The notes under the pieces are model-generated. The model did not search any database and had not been told where the DNA came from. It worked only from the letters and a program-made list of their open reading frames with translations. 32,115 nt of DNA from Bdellovibrio sp. GTDB taxonomy: Bacteria; Bdellovibrionota; Bdellovibrionia; Bdellovibrionales; Bdellovibrionaceae. Both the position numbers and the translations under genes were made by a program. How positions within the stretch are numbered: the stretch's first letter is position 1; each line of letters opens with the position of its first letter. Shown in pieces: positions 25,688 through 32,115 of the stretch. The stretch spans positions 1-32,115 of the forward strand of contig DYOP01000001.1 of assembly GCA_020720425.1 (NCBI GenBank), in the 5' to 3' direction.

Positions 25688-27208
25688 TTAGACTTGTGGT
25701 TTAAAAATAACTGAAAACTCATCTGCTGCGGCTTTTAGCGATGCTTTAATTTCATCTGTTACCGCTTTTTTCTCGGCAATATTTTTTAAGACATGGCTAT
25801 GTTTATTTTTTAGAAACTCAATAAATTGTTTTTCAAAAGCTGACACTTGATTTTCGGCAACAGCATCTAAATATCCATTTGTTGCAATCCATACGCTCAC
25901 CACTTGATCCTCTACGGCAAATGGAGCATACAAACCCTGTTTAAGTAACTCAACAAGTCTTCGGCCTCTTGATAATTGTTTTTGTGACGCCGAATCTAGA
26001 TCTGATGCAAAAGCAGCAAAGGCTTCAAGCGCTCTAAACTGGGCAAGCTCTAGCTTGAGAGTTCCTGCTACCTGTTTCATCGCTTTTATTTGAGCCGCGC
26101 CTCCGACCCTTGATACCGATTTACCAACATCAATGGCGGGTCTTATCCCTTTATAAAACAAGTCTGTTACCAAGAAAATCTGCCCATCCGTAATTGAAAT
26201 CACGTTAGTCGGAATATAGGCCGAAATATCTCCCGCTTGCGTTTCGATAATGGGCAATGCAGTTAACGACCCCCCCCCTTTATCGTCTGACATTTTTGCT
26301 GCTCGCTCTAAAAGTCTTGAGTGAAGATAAAAAATATCTCCGGGGTAGGCTTCACGTCCTGGCGGCCTTCTGAGTAACAATGACATCTGCCTATAGGCTT
26401 GAGCTTGTTTAGTTAAATCGTCATATACAACAAGAGAGTGGCCGCCATTATCTCTAAAGTATTCGGCCATAGCTGTGCCTGAGTAAGGGGCTATAAATTG
26501 CAAGGGGGCCGCGTCAGAAGCGCTGGCGACAATCACCGTTGTATAATCCATCGCGCCCGCTTGTCTTAGCTTTTCAACAACAAGAGCCACGGTCGATTGC
26601 TTTTGTCCAATAGCCACATAAAAACACTGAACTCCCTGACCCTTTTGATTTATAATAGTATCAATGGCAACTGACGTTTTACCGGTTTGGCGATCACCAA
26701 TAATTAATTCCCTTTGACCCCGGCCAATCGGAATCATGGTATCTATGGCTTTAATCCCTGTTTGAAGAGGCTGATGCACAGGCTGTCTATACACAATGCC
26801 CGGGGCTTTAAGCTCCATTTTACGATATTCTTTAGCCTGAATGGGGCCAAGTCCATCAATGGGTAACCCTAAGGCGTTAACCACACGGCCCAGCAGAGCT
26901 TCTCCCGCAGGAACTTCCACAATTTTTTTAGTTCTTTTGACCGAATCGCCTTCTTTAATTTTTCTATCATCTCCAAAAATCACAGCCCCAACGGTTGTAT
27001 CTTCTAGGTTTAAAATCATACCTACAACGCCCGATGAAAACTCGATCAGCTCACCACTCATTACATTTTCTAGTCCGTAAATGCGCGCAACACCATCACC
27101 AACAGCTAATACGTTACCCGTTTCAGCTGTTTCTACCTGTTTTTCATAGCCTTCAATTTTTTCTTTTAATATTCTACTGATCTCATCGACTTTAATTTGC
27201 ATATCCAT
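25688..27208 (-). CDS. atpA: ATP synthase F1 subunit alpha
   Basis: This is the non-catalytic nucleotide-binding subunit of the F1 head. The 506 residues include the N-terminal crown ([16 protein letters not shown], about 31-46), Walker [14 protein letters not shown] (about 170-182), [16 protein letters not shown] (about 287-302) and the [20 protein letters not shown] block (about 374-393). The ATG follows an AAAGGAG ribosome-binding site. A second in-frame ATG two codons in is possible but less well placed. It starts 27 bp after atpH. Confidence 0.98.
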   Translation of the reverse strand: MDMQIKVDEISRILKEKIEGYEKQVETAETGNVLAVGDGVARIYGLENVMSGELIEFSSGVVGMILNLEDTTVGAVIFGDDRKIKEGDSVKRTKKIVEVPAGEALLGRVVNALGLPIDGLGPIQAKEYRKMELKAPGIVYRQPVHQPLQTGIKAIDTMIPIGRGQRELIIGDRQTGKTSVAIDTIINQKGQGVQCFYVAIGQKQSTVALVVEKLRQAGAMDYTTVIVASASDAAPLQFIAPYSGTAMAEYFRDNGGHSLVVYDDLTKQAQAYRQMSLLLRRPPGREAYPGDIFYLHSRLLERAAKMSDDKGGGSLTALPIIETQAGDISAYIPTNVISITDGQIFLVTDLFYKGIRPAIDVGKSVSRVGGAAQIKAMKQVAGTLKLELAQFRALEAFAAFASDLDSASQKQLSRGRRLVELLKQGLYAPFAVEDQVVSVWIATNGYLDAVAENQVSAFEKQFIEFLKNKHSHVLKNIAEKKAVTDEIKASLKAAADEFSVIFKPQV

Positions 27209-27235
27209 TAATTTAATCTCCTTTATATAAATTTT

Positions 27236-27778
27236 TTAATTTTTCAATTGAGCAAAGATTTTTTCTTTATATGATTTCAAACTATCATCAAAGGTCCAAC
27301 CGGCTATTTTTATCATGGCCCCACCAATCAAATCAGGCTGGGTTACCGCGTTTAATTTAACTTGTTTACTTAGCTTTTTAGATAAAGCTTGCTCAAGTTG
27401 TGCAACACTCTCGGGGCTTATTTGTGTTGCAGTATATACTATACCCCTTGATATTTGGTTAGCTTCGTCTTTTTGTTTTGAAAACCGATCTTCGATATGC
27501 GGCAATAGCGATATGCGACCATTTTTTGCCAAAAGCTCAATTAAGTTACTAATGCTTTTTGGAGCATTATTTTTTTTGATTTCATGAGCTAATTGCTCAG
27601 CCACGGTGGCCATTAATTTTTTATTGCCAATATGCTTGGGCTTAACTGAGTTATGAAAGGTTTTCGTTAGTACAGATAAAAAGCTTTGTACAGTTTCTTG
27701 AGCCTCTTGAGATTGACACATTTCAAAAAGTGCTTTTGCGTATTTTGAAGCGATAATGCTTGGTTCTGTTTTTTTCAT
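27236..27778 (-). CDS. atpH: ATP synthase subunit delta
   Basis: This subunit joins the peripheral b stalk to the top of F1. The 180 residues match the family: an N-terminal six-helix bundle starting ASKYAKALFEMCQ (about 10-22), a middle FLSVL...LLAKNGRISLLPHI stretch (about 66-120), and the C-terminal block LIGGAMIKIAGWTFDDSLKS (about 149-168). It starts 10 bp after atpF and ends 27 bp before atpA. Confidence 0.95.
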   Translation of the reverse strand: MKKTEPSIIASKYAKALFEMCQSQEAQETVQSFLSVLTKTFHNSVKPKHIGNKKLMATVAEQLAHEIKKNNAPKSISNLIELLAKNGRISLLPHIEDRFSKQKDEANQISRGIVYTATQISPESVAQLEQALSKKLSKQVKLNAVTQPDLIGGAMIKIAGWTFDDSLKSYKEKIFAQLKN

Positions 27779-27788
27779 TTTATATTTC

Positions 27789-28376
27789 CTAGTTCAGAGC
27801 CCGAATTATGTTTTCGCCAATTTTTTCATTTTTATTTTCTTTATTCCATGTTGCTATTTCACTATCAATTTTATGGCTAATTGACTCAACGACTTCTTGT
27901 ATCATTGTATTTTGCAATCTGTTTTTTTCTGCTTCAATTGCTTTTTTTGCTTCAGCAAGGGCCCTTTCAGCATTTTCCTGCGCTAGGCTTTCTAGCTTTT
28001 CTCGTTGCTCGGCCGCCTCTGCCTGAGCTCTCATTAACGACTCAGACCAATTTGCCTCAATTTGGCTTAGTTTTTTTTGAGATTCTTCAAGGTTTGCCTG
28101 CGCTAGGGCCAGCGATTTTTTAGCCACTTCCGCATTAGCTAAATAGGCCTTTGATTTTTGATTTAAAAATTCTTGAATTGGCTTTTTTAAAAAATAAACA
28201 AGTGCCACTATTAGAATGGTAACATTAATTAATTGATAGGTAAAAAGATGGGTTGCATGGTTATCCCATTCTCCTCCATGTCCACCACCCTCGCCGCCGC
28301 TAGCAGAGGCAACTAAGGATATTAGCTGAACAAATAGAATGGACCCCCATAATCGCAAATTTTGATTGATTATCAT
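27789..28376 (-). CDS. atpF: ATP synthase Fo subunit b with an exported-type N-terminus
   Basis: This is the peripheral stalk subunit of ATP synthase. In its 195 residues an N-terminal hydrophobic segment (about 8-26) looks like a signal peptide and is followed by a short Gly/His-rich stretch (GGEGGGHGGEWDNHATH, about 27-43). Then comes the usual single TM anchor (about 47-65), with the KPIQEFLNQKSKAY block after it, and a long Ala/Glu/Lys-rich coiled coil to the end. The extra N-terminal segment is known from some delta-type and Bdellovibrio-like ATP synthases. It starts 2 bp after the preceding b-type gene, so the complex probably has two different b subunits. Confidence 0.93.
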   Translation of the reverse strand: MIINQNLRLWGSILFVQLISLVASASGGEGGGHGGEWDNHATHLFTYQLINVTILIVALVYFLKKPIQEFLNQKSKAYLANAEVAKKSLALAQANLEESQKKLSQIEANWSESLMRAQAEAAEQREKLESLAQENAERALAEAKKAIEAEKNRLQNTMIQEVVESISHKIDSEIATWNKENKNEKIGENIIRALN

Positions 28377-28378
28377 GG

Positions 28379-28816
28379 TTATATTTTTCCTAGTAATTTT
28401 ATTTTTACTTGTTCAGCCAACTCTTTTGAAATGGCCTCTTTATGCTGACTAAATTCATTTTTAGCTATTTGAATTTTTTCAGCAAGCTTGCTTTGCTCGG
28501 CTTCAATTTGTTTTTGAGTGTTTTTTAATGAAACTTCTGATGACTTTTTTGCAATCACTGTTTGCTCTTCAAAAATGCCAATTATTTTTTGGTTCAGCTC
28601 TTTTGTTTTTTCAATGTAGGCCATATCAATAAGGTCTTTTTTCTTTATAAGTGAATCCACATTGTCAGTGCTTCCCTCTGTGTTTTGAAGCCTTATAAGA
28701 AGTGAATTTTGAAATGGCTTAAACACAACAAGGGTTACCGAAACAAATGTAAAAATAGCAATAAGTAATTGGTATAATACAGTATGATCTATACCTAAGG
28801 CTTCAAGTAGTGACAT
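28379..28816 (-). CDS. atpF': ATP synthase Fo subunit b' (second b-type subunit)
   Basis: This is a shorter b-type stalk protein (145 residues) and first gene of the ATP synthase run. It has one N-terminal TM helix (about 13-31, YQLLIAIFTFVSVTLVVFKP), then FQNSLLIRLQNTEGS, and a long charged coiled coil (about 55-140). It lacks the extra N-terminal segment of the next gene. The ATG follows GAGGAAATC and lies downstream of a likely promoter. Sequence similarity to known b' subunits is weak by eye; the call rests on position, TM/coiled-coil layout and length. Confidence 0.85.
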   Translation of the reverse strand: MSLLEALGIDHTVLYQLLIAIFTFVSVTLVVFKPFQNSLLIRLQNTEGSTDNVDSLIKKKDLIDMAYIEKTKELNQKIIGIFEEQTVIAKKSSEVSLKNTQKQIEAEQSKLAEKIQIAKNEFSQHKEAISKELAEQVKIKLLGKI

Positions 28817-28842
28817 GATTTCCTCTTTAATTTAATTACAAT

Positions 28843-28872
28843 ATATAAAATGGCTAAACTGTGCTTATGCAA
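28843..28872 (-). promoter_or_regulatory. Likely promoter of the ATP synthase genes
   Basis: On the minus strand TTGCAT (28872-28867) and TTATAT (28848-28843) are 18 bp apart, and TATATT overlaps just downstream. Transcription would begin about 20 bp before the atpF' ATG. It lies in the 66-bp gap after the bactofilin gene, so the atp genes may be read both from here and by read-through from parAB. Confidence 0.35.
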
Positions 28873-28882
28873 ACGTCAAGAC

Positions 28883-29224
28883 TTATGTAAAATCCTTCAC
28901 GCTTGGCATATAGGATGCGCCCTCAAATTGTGCCCCCTCTTCGACGCTTAATGAGGGGCTCAGCACAGTGCCCTTAAAGTTTGCGGGAACTTTTATTTCA
29001 ACTTTTGATTTTGCAATAATGTTACCCTCAACTTTGCCCGAAATAATCACCGTATCAGCTTCAATATTTGCATTTAAGTATGCCGTAGGCAAAACAACTA
29101 ACTTATCGGGAGTAAAAATTTCGCCTTCAAATGTTCCCGCAATTTTTAAAACCCCCTGAAAGACAAGCCTACCGCTCAACTTAACACCCTCGTCAATATA
29201 ACTTTCTATGGTTTCTGTTTTCAT
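28883..29224 (-). CDS. Bactofilin (polymer-forming cytoskeletal protein)
   Basis: Bactofilins are small beta-helical proteins that polymerise without nucleotide and scaffold cell-shape, cell-wall or chromosome-organising factors. The 113 residues show the domain as short repeating beta strands with Gly turns: YIDEGVKLSGRLVFQGVLKI (about 9-28), AGTFEGEIFTPDKLVV, ANIEADTVIISGKVEGNI (about 52-69), and AKSKVEIKVPANFKGTVLSP. The tails are short, as is typical. The ATG follows GGTGG. It lies between parB (56 bp upstream) and the atp genes. In Myxococcus, bactofilins bind ParAB and position the parS region, so a segregation role here is a reasonable inference, although many bactofilins act in cell-wall growth. 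Confidence 0.9.
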   Translation of the reverse strand: MKTETIESYIDEGVKLSGRLVFQGVLKIAGTFEGEIFTPDKLVVLPTAYLNANIEADTVIISGKVEGNIIAKSKVEIKVPANFKGTVLSPSLSVEEGAQFEGASYMPSVKDFT

Positions 29225-29280
29225 TGTCCACCGTTTTTTTATTTCTATTTATATTTTATAGGCTTCTTTTTTTTAATTTT

Positions 29281-30222
29281 TTATTTAAGCAATCTCTCTG
29301 CTATTTCATTAAGCTGTTCAAGCTGATAAAATTGGATACTCAGGCTTCCGCGCCCGCCTGATGAGTACTCAATTTTTACCTTTGTGCTTAATTTTTTTTG
29401 AAGACTATCCGTCAGGGCTTGATAGGCTTGGATACTCACGTCGCTTTTAATTTCATCATTTTGCTGCCCATCCGCTTCGTCCTGCTTTTGCTTAATCAGC
29501 GTTTCAAGCTTTCTTACTGATAACTTATCCTTTGCGCAACGCATAGCCAATTTTTTTTGTAACTTTTCATCGCTTACGCCAAGTAACACTTTGGCATGGC
29601 CCGTCGTGATTTCTTTACTTTTAAGAAGATCTCTAACGTCATAGCCTAGGTTAAGTAATCTCATTGAATTAGCTACTGTTGCCCTGTCCTTTCCGACCTT
29701 ATCAGCAATTTGTTGCTGGCTAAGTTCAAATTGAATGGATAATTTTTGATAGGCTTCGGCTTCTTCTATGGGGTTAAGGTCTTCCCTTTGTATGTTTTCA
29801 ATTAATGCTAGCTCAAGGGTTTCTAAATCATCGTATTCTTTAATAATAATGGGCACCGTATGGAGCCCCGCCACCTGAGCGGCTCGCCAACGCCTTTCTC
29901 CGGCAATAATTTCAAATCGTGAACCCTGTTTGCGAGCCACAATGGGTTGCAAAATTCCTTTTTCTTTGATCGATTTTGCGAGTTCATTAATTTTTTCTTT
30001 ATCAAACTCTTGTCTTGGCTGAAATGGCGAAGGGGCAAGCTTTTCGATATCGATATTCCAAATTCTAAGCTTCTCTGGCGTCGTGTCCACAGGCTGATTT
30101 TTGACATCATTTGCTTGGCCCAACTGGTAACCTATACCCTCATTTGCCCCACCCAACAAGGAGCCAATTCCGCGGCCAAGACTCTTTTTTTTGTTTGGAG
30201 TTTCATCATTTATATTAATCAT
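29281..30222 (-). CDS. parB: Chromosome-partitioning protein ParB
   Basis: ParB is the CTP-dependent DNA clamp that loads at parS and spreads to segregate the origin region. The 313 residues have the N-terminal ParA-activating motif LGRGIGSLLGG (15-25), the CTP-binding/ParB-N domain (about 53-150) with GERRWRAAQVAG (108-119) and ENIQREDLNPIEEAEAY (142-158), and a helix-turn-helix region for parS (SQQQIADKVGKDRATVANSM, about 168-187). A C-terminal dimerisation domain is at about 265-313. The ATG immediately follows the parA stop (TAA then ATG), with GGAG 6 bp before it. This is the chromosomal type, not the plasmid type. Confidence 0.97.
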   Translation of the reverse strand: MININDETPNKKKSLGRGIGSLLGGANEGIGYQLGQANDVKNQPVDTTPEKLRIWNIDIEKLAPSPFQPRQEFDKEKINELAKSIKEKGILQPIVARKQGSRFEIIAGERRWRAAQVAGLHTVPIIIKEYDDLETLELALIENIQREDLNPIEEAEAYQKLSIQFELSQQQIADKVGKDRATVANSMRLLNLGYDVRDLLKSKEITTGHAKVLLGVSDEKLQKKLAMRCAKDKLSVRKLETLIKQKQDEADGQQNDEIKSDVSIQAYQALTDSLQKKLSTKVKIEYSSGGRGSLSIQFYQLEQLNEIAERLLK

Positions 30223-31023
30223 TTACATCTCCGCAAAAATATTTTTGTTCTTACTTAGAACCTGTGATTTTTCAATCAGTTCGTGAGAAAGCTCCATATA
30301 TTTTATTCCGCCTACCGATTTAGCGTCATATTCAAAAATGGATTGCCCATGACTTGGGGCCTCGGACAGTCTTACGTTTCGAGGAATAACAGCTTGAAAC
30401 ACCTTATCACCAAAGTGAGTTCTGATTTCTTGAACCACCTGGTGACTTAAATTATTTCTGGTGTCAAACATGGTAAGCAATATGCCTTCAATGGCCAGAT
30501 GAGGATTTAGATTTTTTTTAATTAATCCAGCCGTATTAAGTAACTGACTTAGACCTTCTAAGGCATAGTACTCACATTGAAGGGGCACTAAAAAACTGTC
30601 TGCGCTGGTCAAAGCATTGAGTGTCAAAAGCCCCAGCGAAGGCGGGCAATCAATAATAGCATAATCATAATCTTCTCTTAAATCTTTGACTGCTTTTTTT
30701 AACTGAAACTCTCTTTGGGGAACATCAACAAGCTCAATTTCGGCGCCAACAAGATCGGGATTAGCGGGAGCCACTTTTAAATAAGGGTTACCCGTTGGAT
30801 ATATCGCCTGCTTTATAGAGACCTCTCCAATAAGAACATGGTAAATATTTAAATCTTGGTAGTCCTGACGTTTAAGCCCAAGGCCCGATGAAGCGTTACC
30901 CTGAGGATCCAAATCAATAAGTAAAACTTTTTTATTTAAATGGGCTAATCCCGAGGCTAAATTTACTGAGGTTGTTGTTTTCCCTACCCCGCCTTTTTGA
31001 TTAGCTATACAAATAATTTTCAT
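30223..31023 (-). CDS. parA: Chromosome-partitioning ATPase ParA (Soj)
   Basis: ParA is a deviant-Walker ATPase that binds DNA non-specifically as a dimer and moves ParB-bound origins. The 266 residues show KGGVGKTT (10-17; signature Lys plus P-loop), LLIDLDPQGNASSGLG (about 35-50), Walker B DYAIIDCPPSLGLLTLNAL (about 118-136), and the PRNVRLSEAPSHG block (about 218-230). There is no N-terminal DNA-binding extension, so this is the chromosomal Soj type. GAGGTG precedes the ATG by 4 bp. Upstream lie a 27-bp palindrome and a parS-like site. Confidence 0.97.
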   Translation of the reverse strand: MKIICIANQKGGVGKTTTSVNLASGLAHLNKKVLLIDLDPQGNASSGLGLKRQDYQDLNIYHVLIGEVSIKQAIYPTGNPYLKVAPANPDLVGAEIELVDVPQREFQLKKAVKDLREDYDYAIIDCPPSLGLLTLNALTSADSFLVPLQCEYYALEGLSQLLNTAGLIKKNLNPHLAIEGILLTMFDTRNNLSHQVVQEIRTHFGDKVFQAVIPRNVRLSEAPSHGQSIFEYDAKSVGGIKYMELSHELIEKSQVLSKNKNIFAEM

Positions 31024-31043
31024 TGCTCACCTCTTATTTTATC

Positions 31044-31070
31044 AATTTTGTACCAATTTGATACAAAATT
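31044..31070. promoter_or_regulatory. 27-bp palindrome upstream of parA
   Basis: The two 13-base arms match at 12 of 13 positions around a central T: AATTTTGTA at 31044-31052 and TACAAAATT at 31062-31070 pair perfectly, and the inner CAA/TTG also pairs. It lies 20 bp before the parA ATG, in AT-rich promoter-like DNA. An operator for parAB control is the simplest reading. Confidence 0.55.
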
Positions 31071-31135
31071 TATACTTCTTTAACTATTAGTGATCGGGTT
31101 TAAAAAAATATTCAAGTTTTTTAATTATGAACCGA

Positions 31136-31151
31136 TGTTCCACGTAGAACA
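31136..31151. promoter_or_regulatory. parS: parS-like centromere site
   Basis: TGTTCCACGTAGAACA differs by one base from TGTTCCACGTGGAACA, a standard bacterial parS sequence (the eleventh base is A instead of G). It lies 112 bp upstream of parA, where parS sites are often found. Its last base is the A of the ATG of the divergent lipoprotein gene. Confidence 0.8.
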
Positions 31152-31630
31152 TGAAAAATTATTTTATACTGTTTTTGTTGAGTATCTTTCTTATTTCAGG
31201 CTGCAGAAAGCCCGATCCATCAGCGCATTTAAAAAGCCCAGAGATTAGCTATCTCGAGTCAAAGCTGGCTGAGGTAACAACAGAAATTATTGATATAAAA
31301 TTTTTAGTTGCTGAAAACTTCGCGGAGTATCAAAAATCAATCGAGTCTCAGTCAAATATTAAAGCTCGACGTACCAAATATTTTCAGGCCATTGATAGAT
31401 TAGAAAGGGCAAATCAAAACAGATTATGGCTAGAAAAAAAGATTGAATCCGTAAAATTTGAAGCAAAAAAAAGATATTTAATTGCCTATAATAATAAAAC
31501 CGAAGAGCAAACAGATACGTGGCAGATCAACCGAGACAACATGCCTATCCAAAAGCTCATTGAAGCAAGAGCAACTCTCAAAATACGCTCTCCAGCAGAA
31601 CCGAAACAAGCCTCCTCCGGAGGTCATTGA
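31151..31630 (+). CDS. Small lipoprotein of unknown function (159 aa)
   Basis: The N-terminus has a short signal sequence and lipobox LISGC with Cys18 as the lipidation site, so the mature protein is probably membrane-anchored in the envelope. The residues after the Cys (RKPDP) do not contain the classic Asp+2 inner-membrane retention signal. The remainder is highly charged and helical (Lys, Glu, Arg, Gln rich), consistent with a coiled coil at about 30-140, and ends SSGGH. I do not recognise a family. The ATG at 31151 overlaps the parS-like site, an in-frame TAG precedes it at 31145-31147, and no ribosome-binding site is visible. It diverges from parA. Confidence 0.75.
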   Translation: MKNYFILFLLSIFLISGCRKPDPSAHLKSPEISYLESKLAEVTTEIIDIKFLVAENFAEYQKSIESQSNIKARRTKYFQAIDRLERANQNRLWLEKKIESVKFEAKKRYLIAYNNKTEEQTDTWQINRDNMPIQKLIEARATLKIRSPAEPKQASSGGH

Positions 31631-32086
31631 TACATGATTTTCTACTCTGGATATTGATCGGAAAATATGAGGCTAATCATCGCAAACAAAGCCTCTGGCA
31701 TTAGCATTACAAATTTATTTAGTTACTCAATTAATTCTGGGTAATTAATACAGTGAATATCCAAATTTAGTTTCCTAGATCAACAGGCTACAAACACCAA
31801 AAGACTCTCAATTTTTAATACTTATTTTAAGTTAAATTAAACATATATAATTTAAAATCAGGAGAAATTCGTAATGCATAGCCTATTATAGGATTAAAAA
31901 ACTTGGTAAAGCTATAGCCCAAAAATAATGATTTTTTTGAGGAGCCAAAACGATTTAATACAATAACCAGAAGTAATAGCGCAGAAATAATAATAAAAAT
32001 CTGGCTTAAGTATAATCCCTTATCGCGCCCTATCCTGGATGATGTTACTAAAAAATATTTTGCCCAGATCACTTTGAGAGGGCACT
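31631..32086. other. Gene-poor stretch after the lipoprotein gene
   Basis: This AT-rich stretch of about 450 bp holds no convincing gene, tRNA or structured RNA. One minus-strand open frame (GTG at 32072 to a stop at 31827, 81 codons) could encode a one- or two-TM peptide (GLYLSQIFIIISALLLLVIV near residues 19-38). It has a rare start, no ribosome-binding site, and begins at the edge of the repeat copy at the window end. I give it about 15-20% odds of being real. Confidence 0.4.
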
Positions 32087-32115
32087 CTTTTTATCCTTGA
32101 GGCACGGCCATCCAT
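32087..32115. repeat. Second, truncated copy of the palindromic repeat core
   Basis: These 29 bases match the reverse complement of 10661-10689 at 28 positions (CTTTTTATC, then TTGAGGCACGGCCATCCAT). The match runs to the last base of the window, so the rest of the copy lies outside. To its left the outer arm differs from the first copy, although GATCACTTT-GAG near 32068 resembles the first copy's outer arm in the opposite orientation. Confidence 0.8.

Noticed and set aside
31827-32072. 81-codon minus-strand open frame with a hydrophobic segment as a real gene
   Set aside because: It has a GTG start, no ribosome-binding site, no recognisable family, and begins at the edge of a repeat copy. 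It is mentioned as a low-odds possibility only.

Overview
The window looks like chromosomal core DNA of a Gram-negative, low-GC (about 38-40% by eye), flagellated bacterium. The nearest fit from memory is the Bdellovibrio-like lineages (Bdellovibrionota). The grounds are a parA-parB-bactofilin block running directly into a two-b-subunit F1Fo ATP synthase operon, an ATP synthase b subunit with an exported-looking N-terminus, a motAB/chemoreceptor block, and many signal-peptide proteins. The placement is an inference; no rRNA or other clean taxonomic marker is present.

Layout, left to right. (1) 148-870: exported protein of unknown function, convergent with (2) a minus-strand motA-motB-RND permease operon (5384-876), whose three genes abut with zero spacing. 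(3) 5385-5684: a gene-free stretch holding what reads as a separate structured RNA (about 5584-5418, minus strand) with its own promoter and a stem plus nine U end, followed by a small hairpin that covers the motA ribosome-binding site. (4) A HAMP-less methyl-accepting chemotaxis protein (7088-5685), divergent from (5) a plus-strand xseA-xseB-ispA-plsC operon. (6) 10590-10708: a large palindromic element between convergent operons; part of a second copy is cut off by the right edge of the window. (7) The seven membrane-arm subunits of respiratory complex I (nuoA, H, J, K, L, M, N; minus strand), with none of the peripheral-arm genes. (8) mfd, divergent from nuoA. (9) Two small genes for exported proteins, the second overlapping atpC tail-to-tail. 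(10) atpF'-F-H-A-G-D-C on the minus strand, then bactofilin, parB and parA upstream. (11) A parS-like site and a strong palindrome upstream of parA, a divergent lipoprotein gene that begins on the last base of the parS-like site, and about 480 bp of largely empty DNA.

Functionally the window joins energy conversion (proton-pumping complex I arm, ATP synthase), use of ion gradients (MotAB stator, RND permease), chromosome segregation (ParABS with a bactofilin), DNA repair (Mfd, ExoVII), and isoprenoid and phospholipid precursor synthesis. Most genes are ordinary housekeeping genes. I saw no defence island, CRISPR array, prophage, transposase, tRNA or rRNA. The parts that familiar genes do not explain are the candidate RNA before motA, the palindromic repeat family, the apparent strong excess of the hexamer GGTAAC/GTTACC across the window, and the parA upstream sites.
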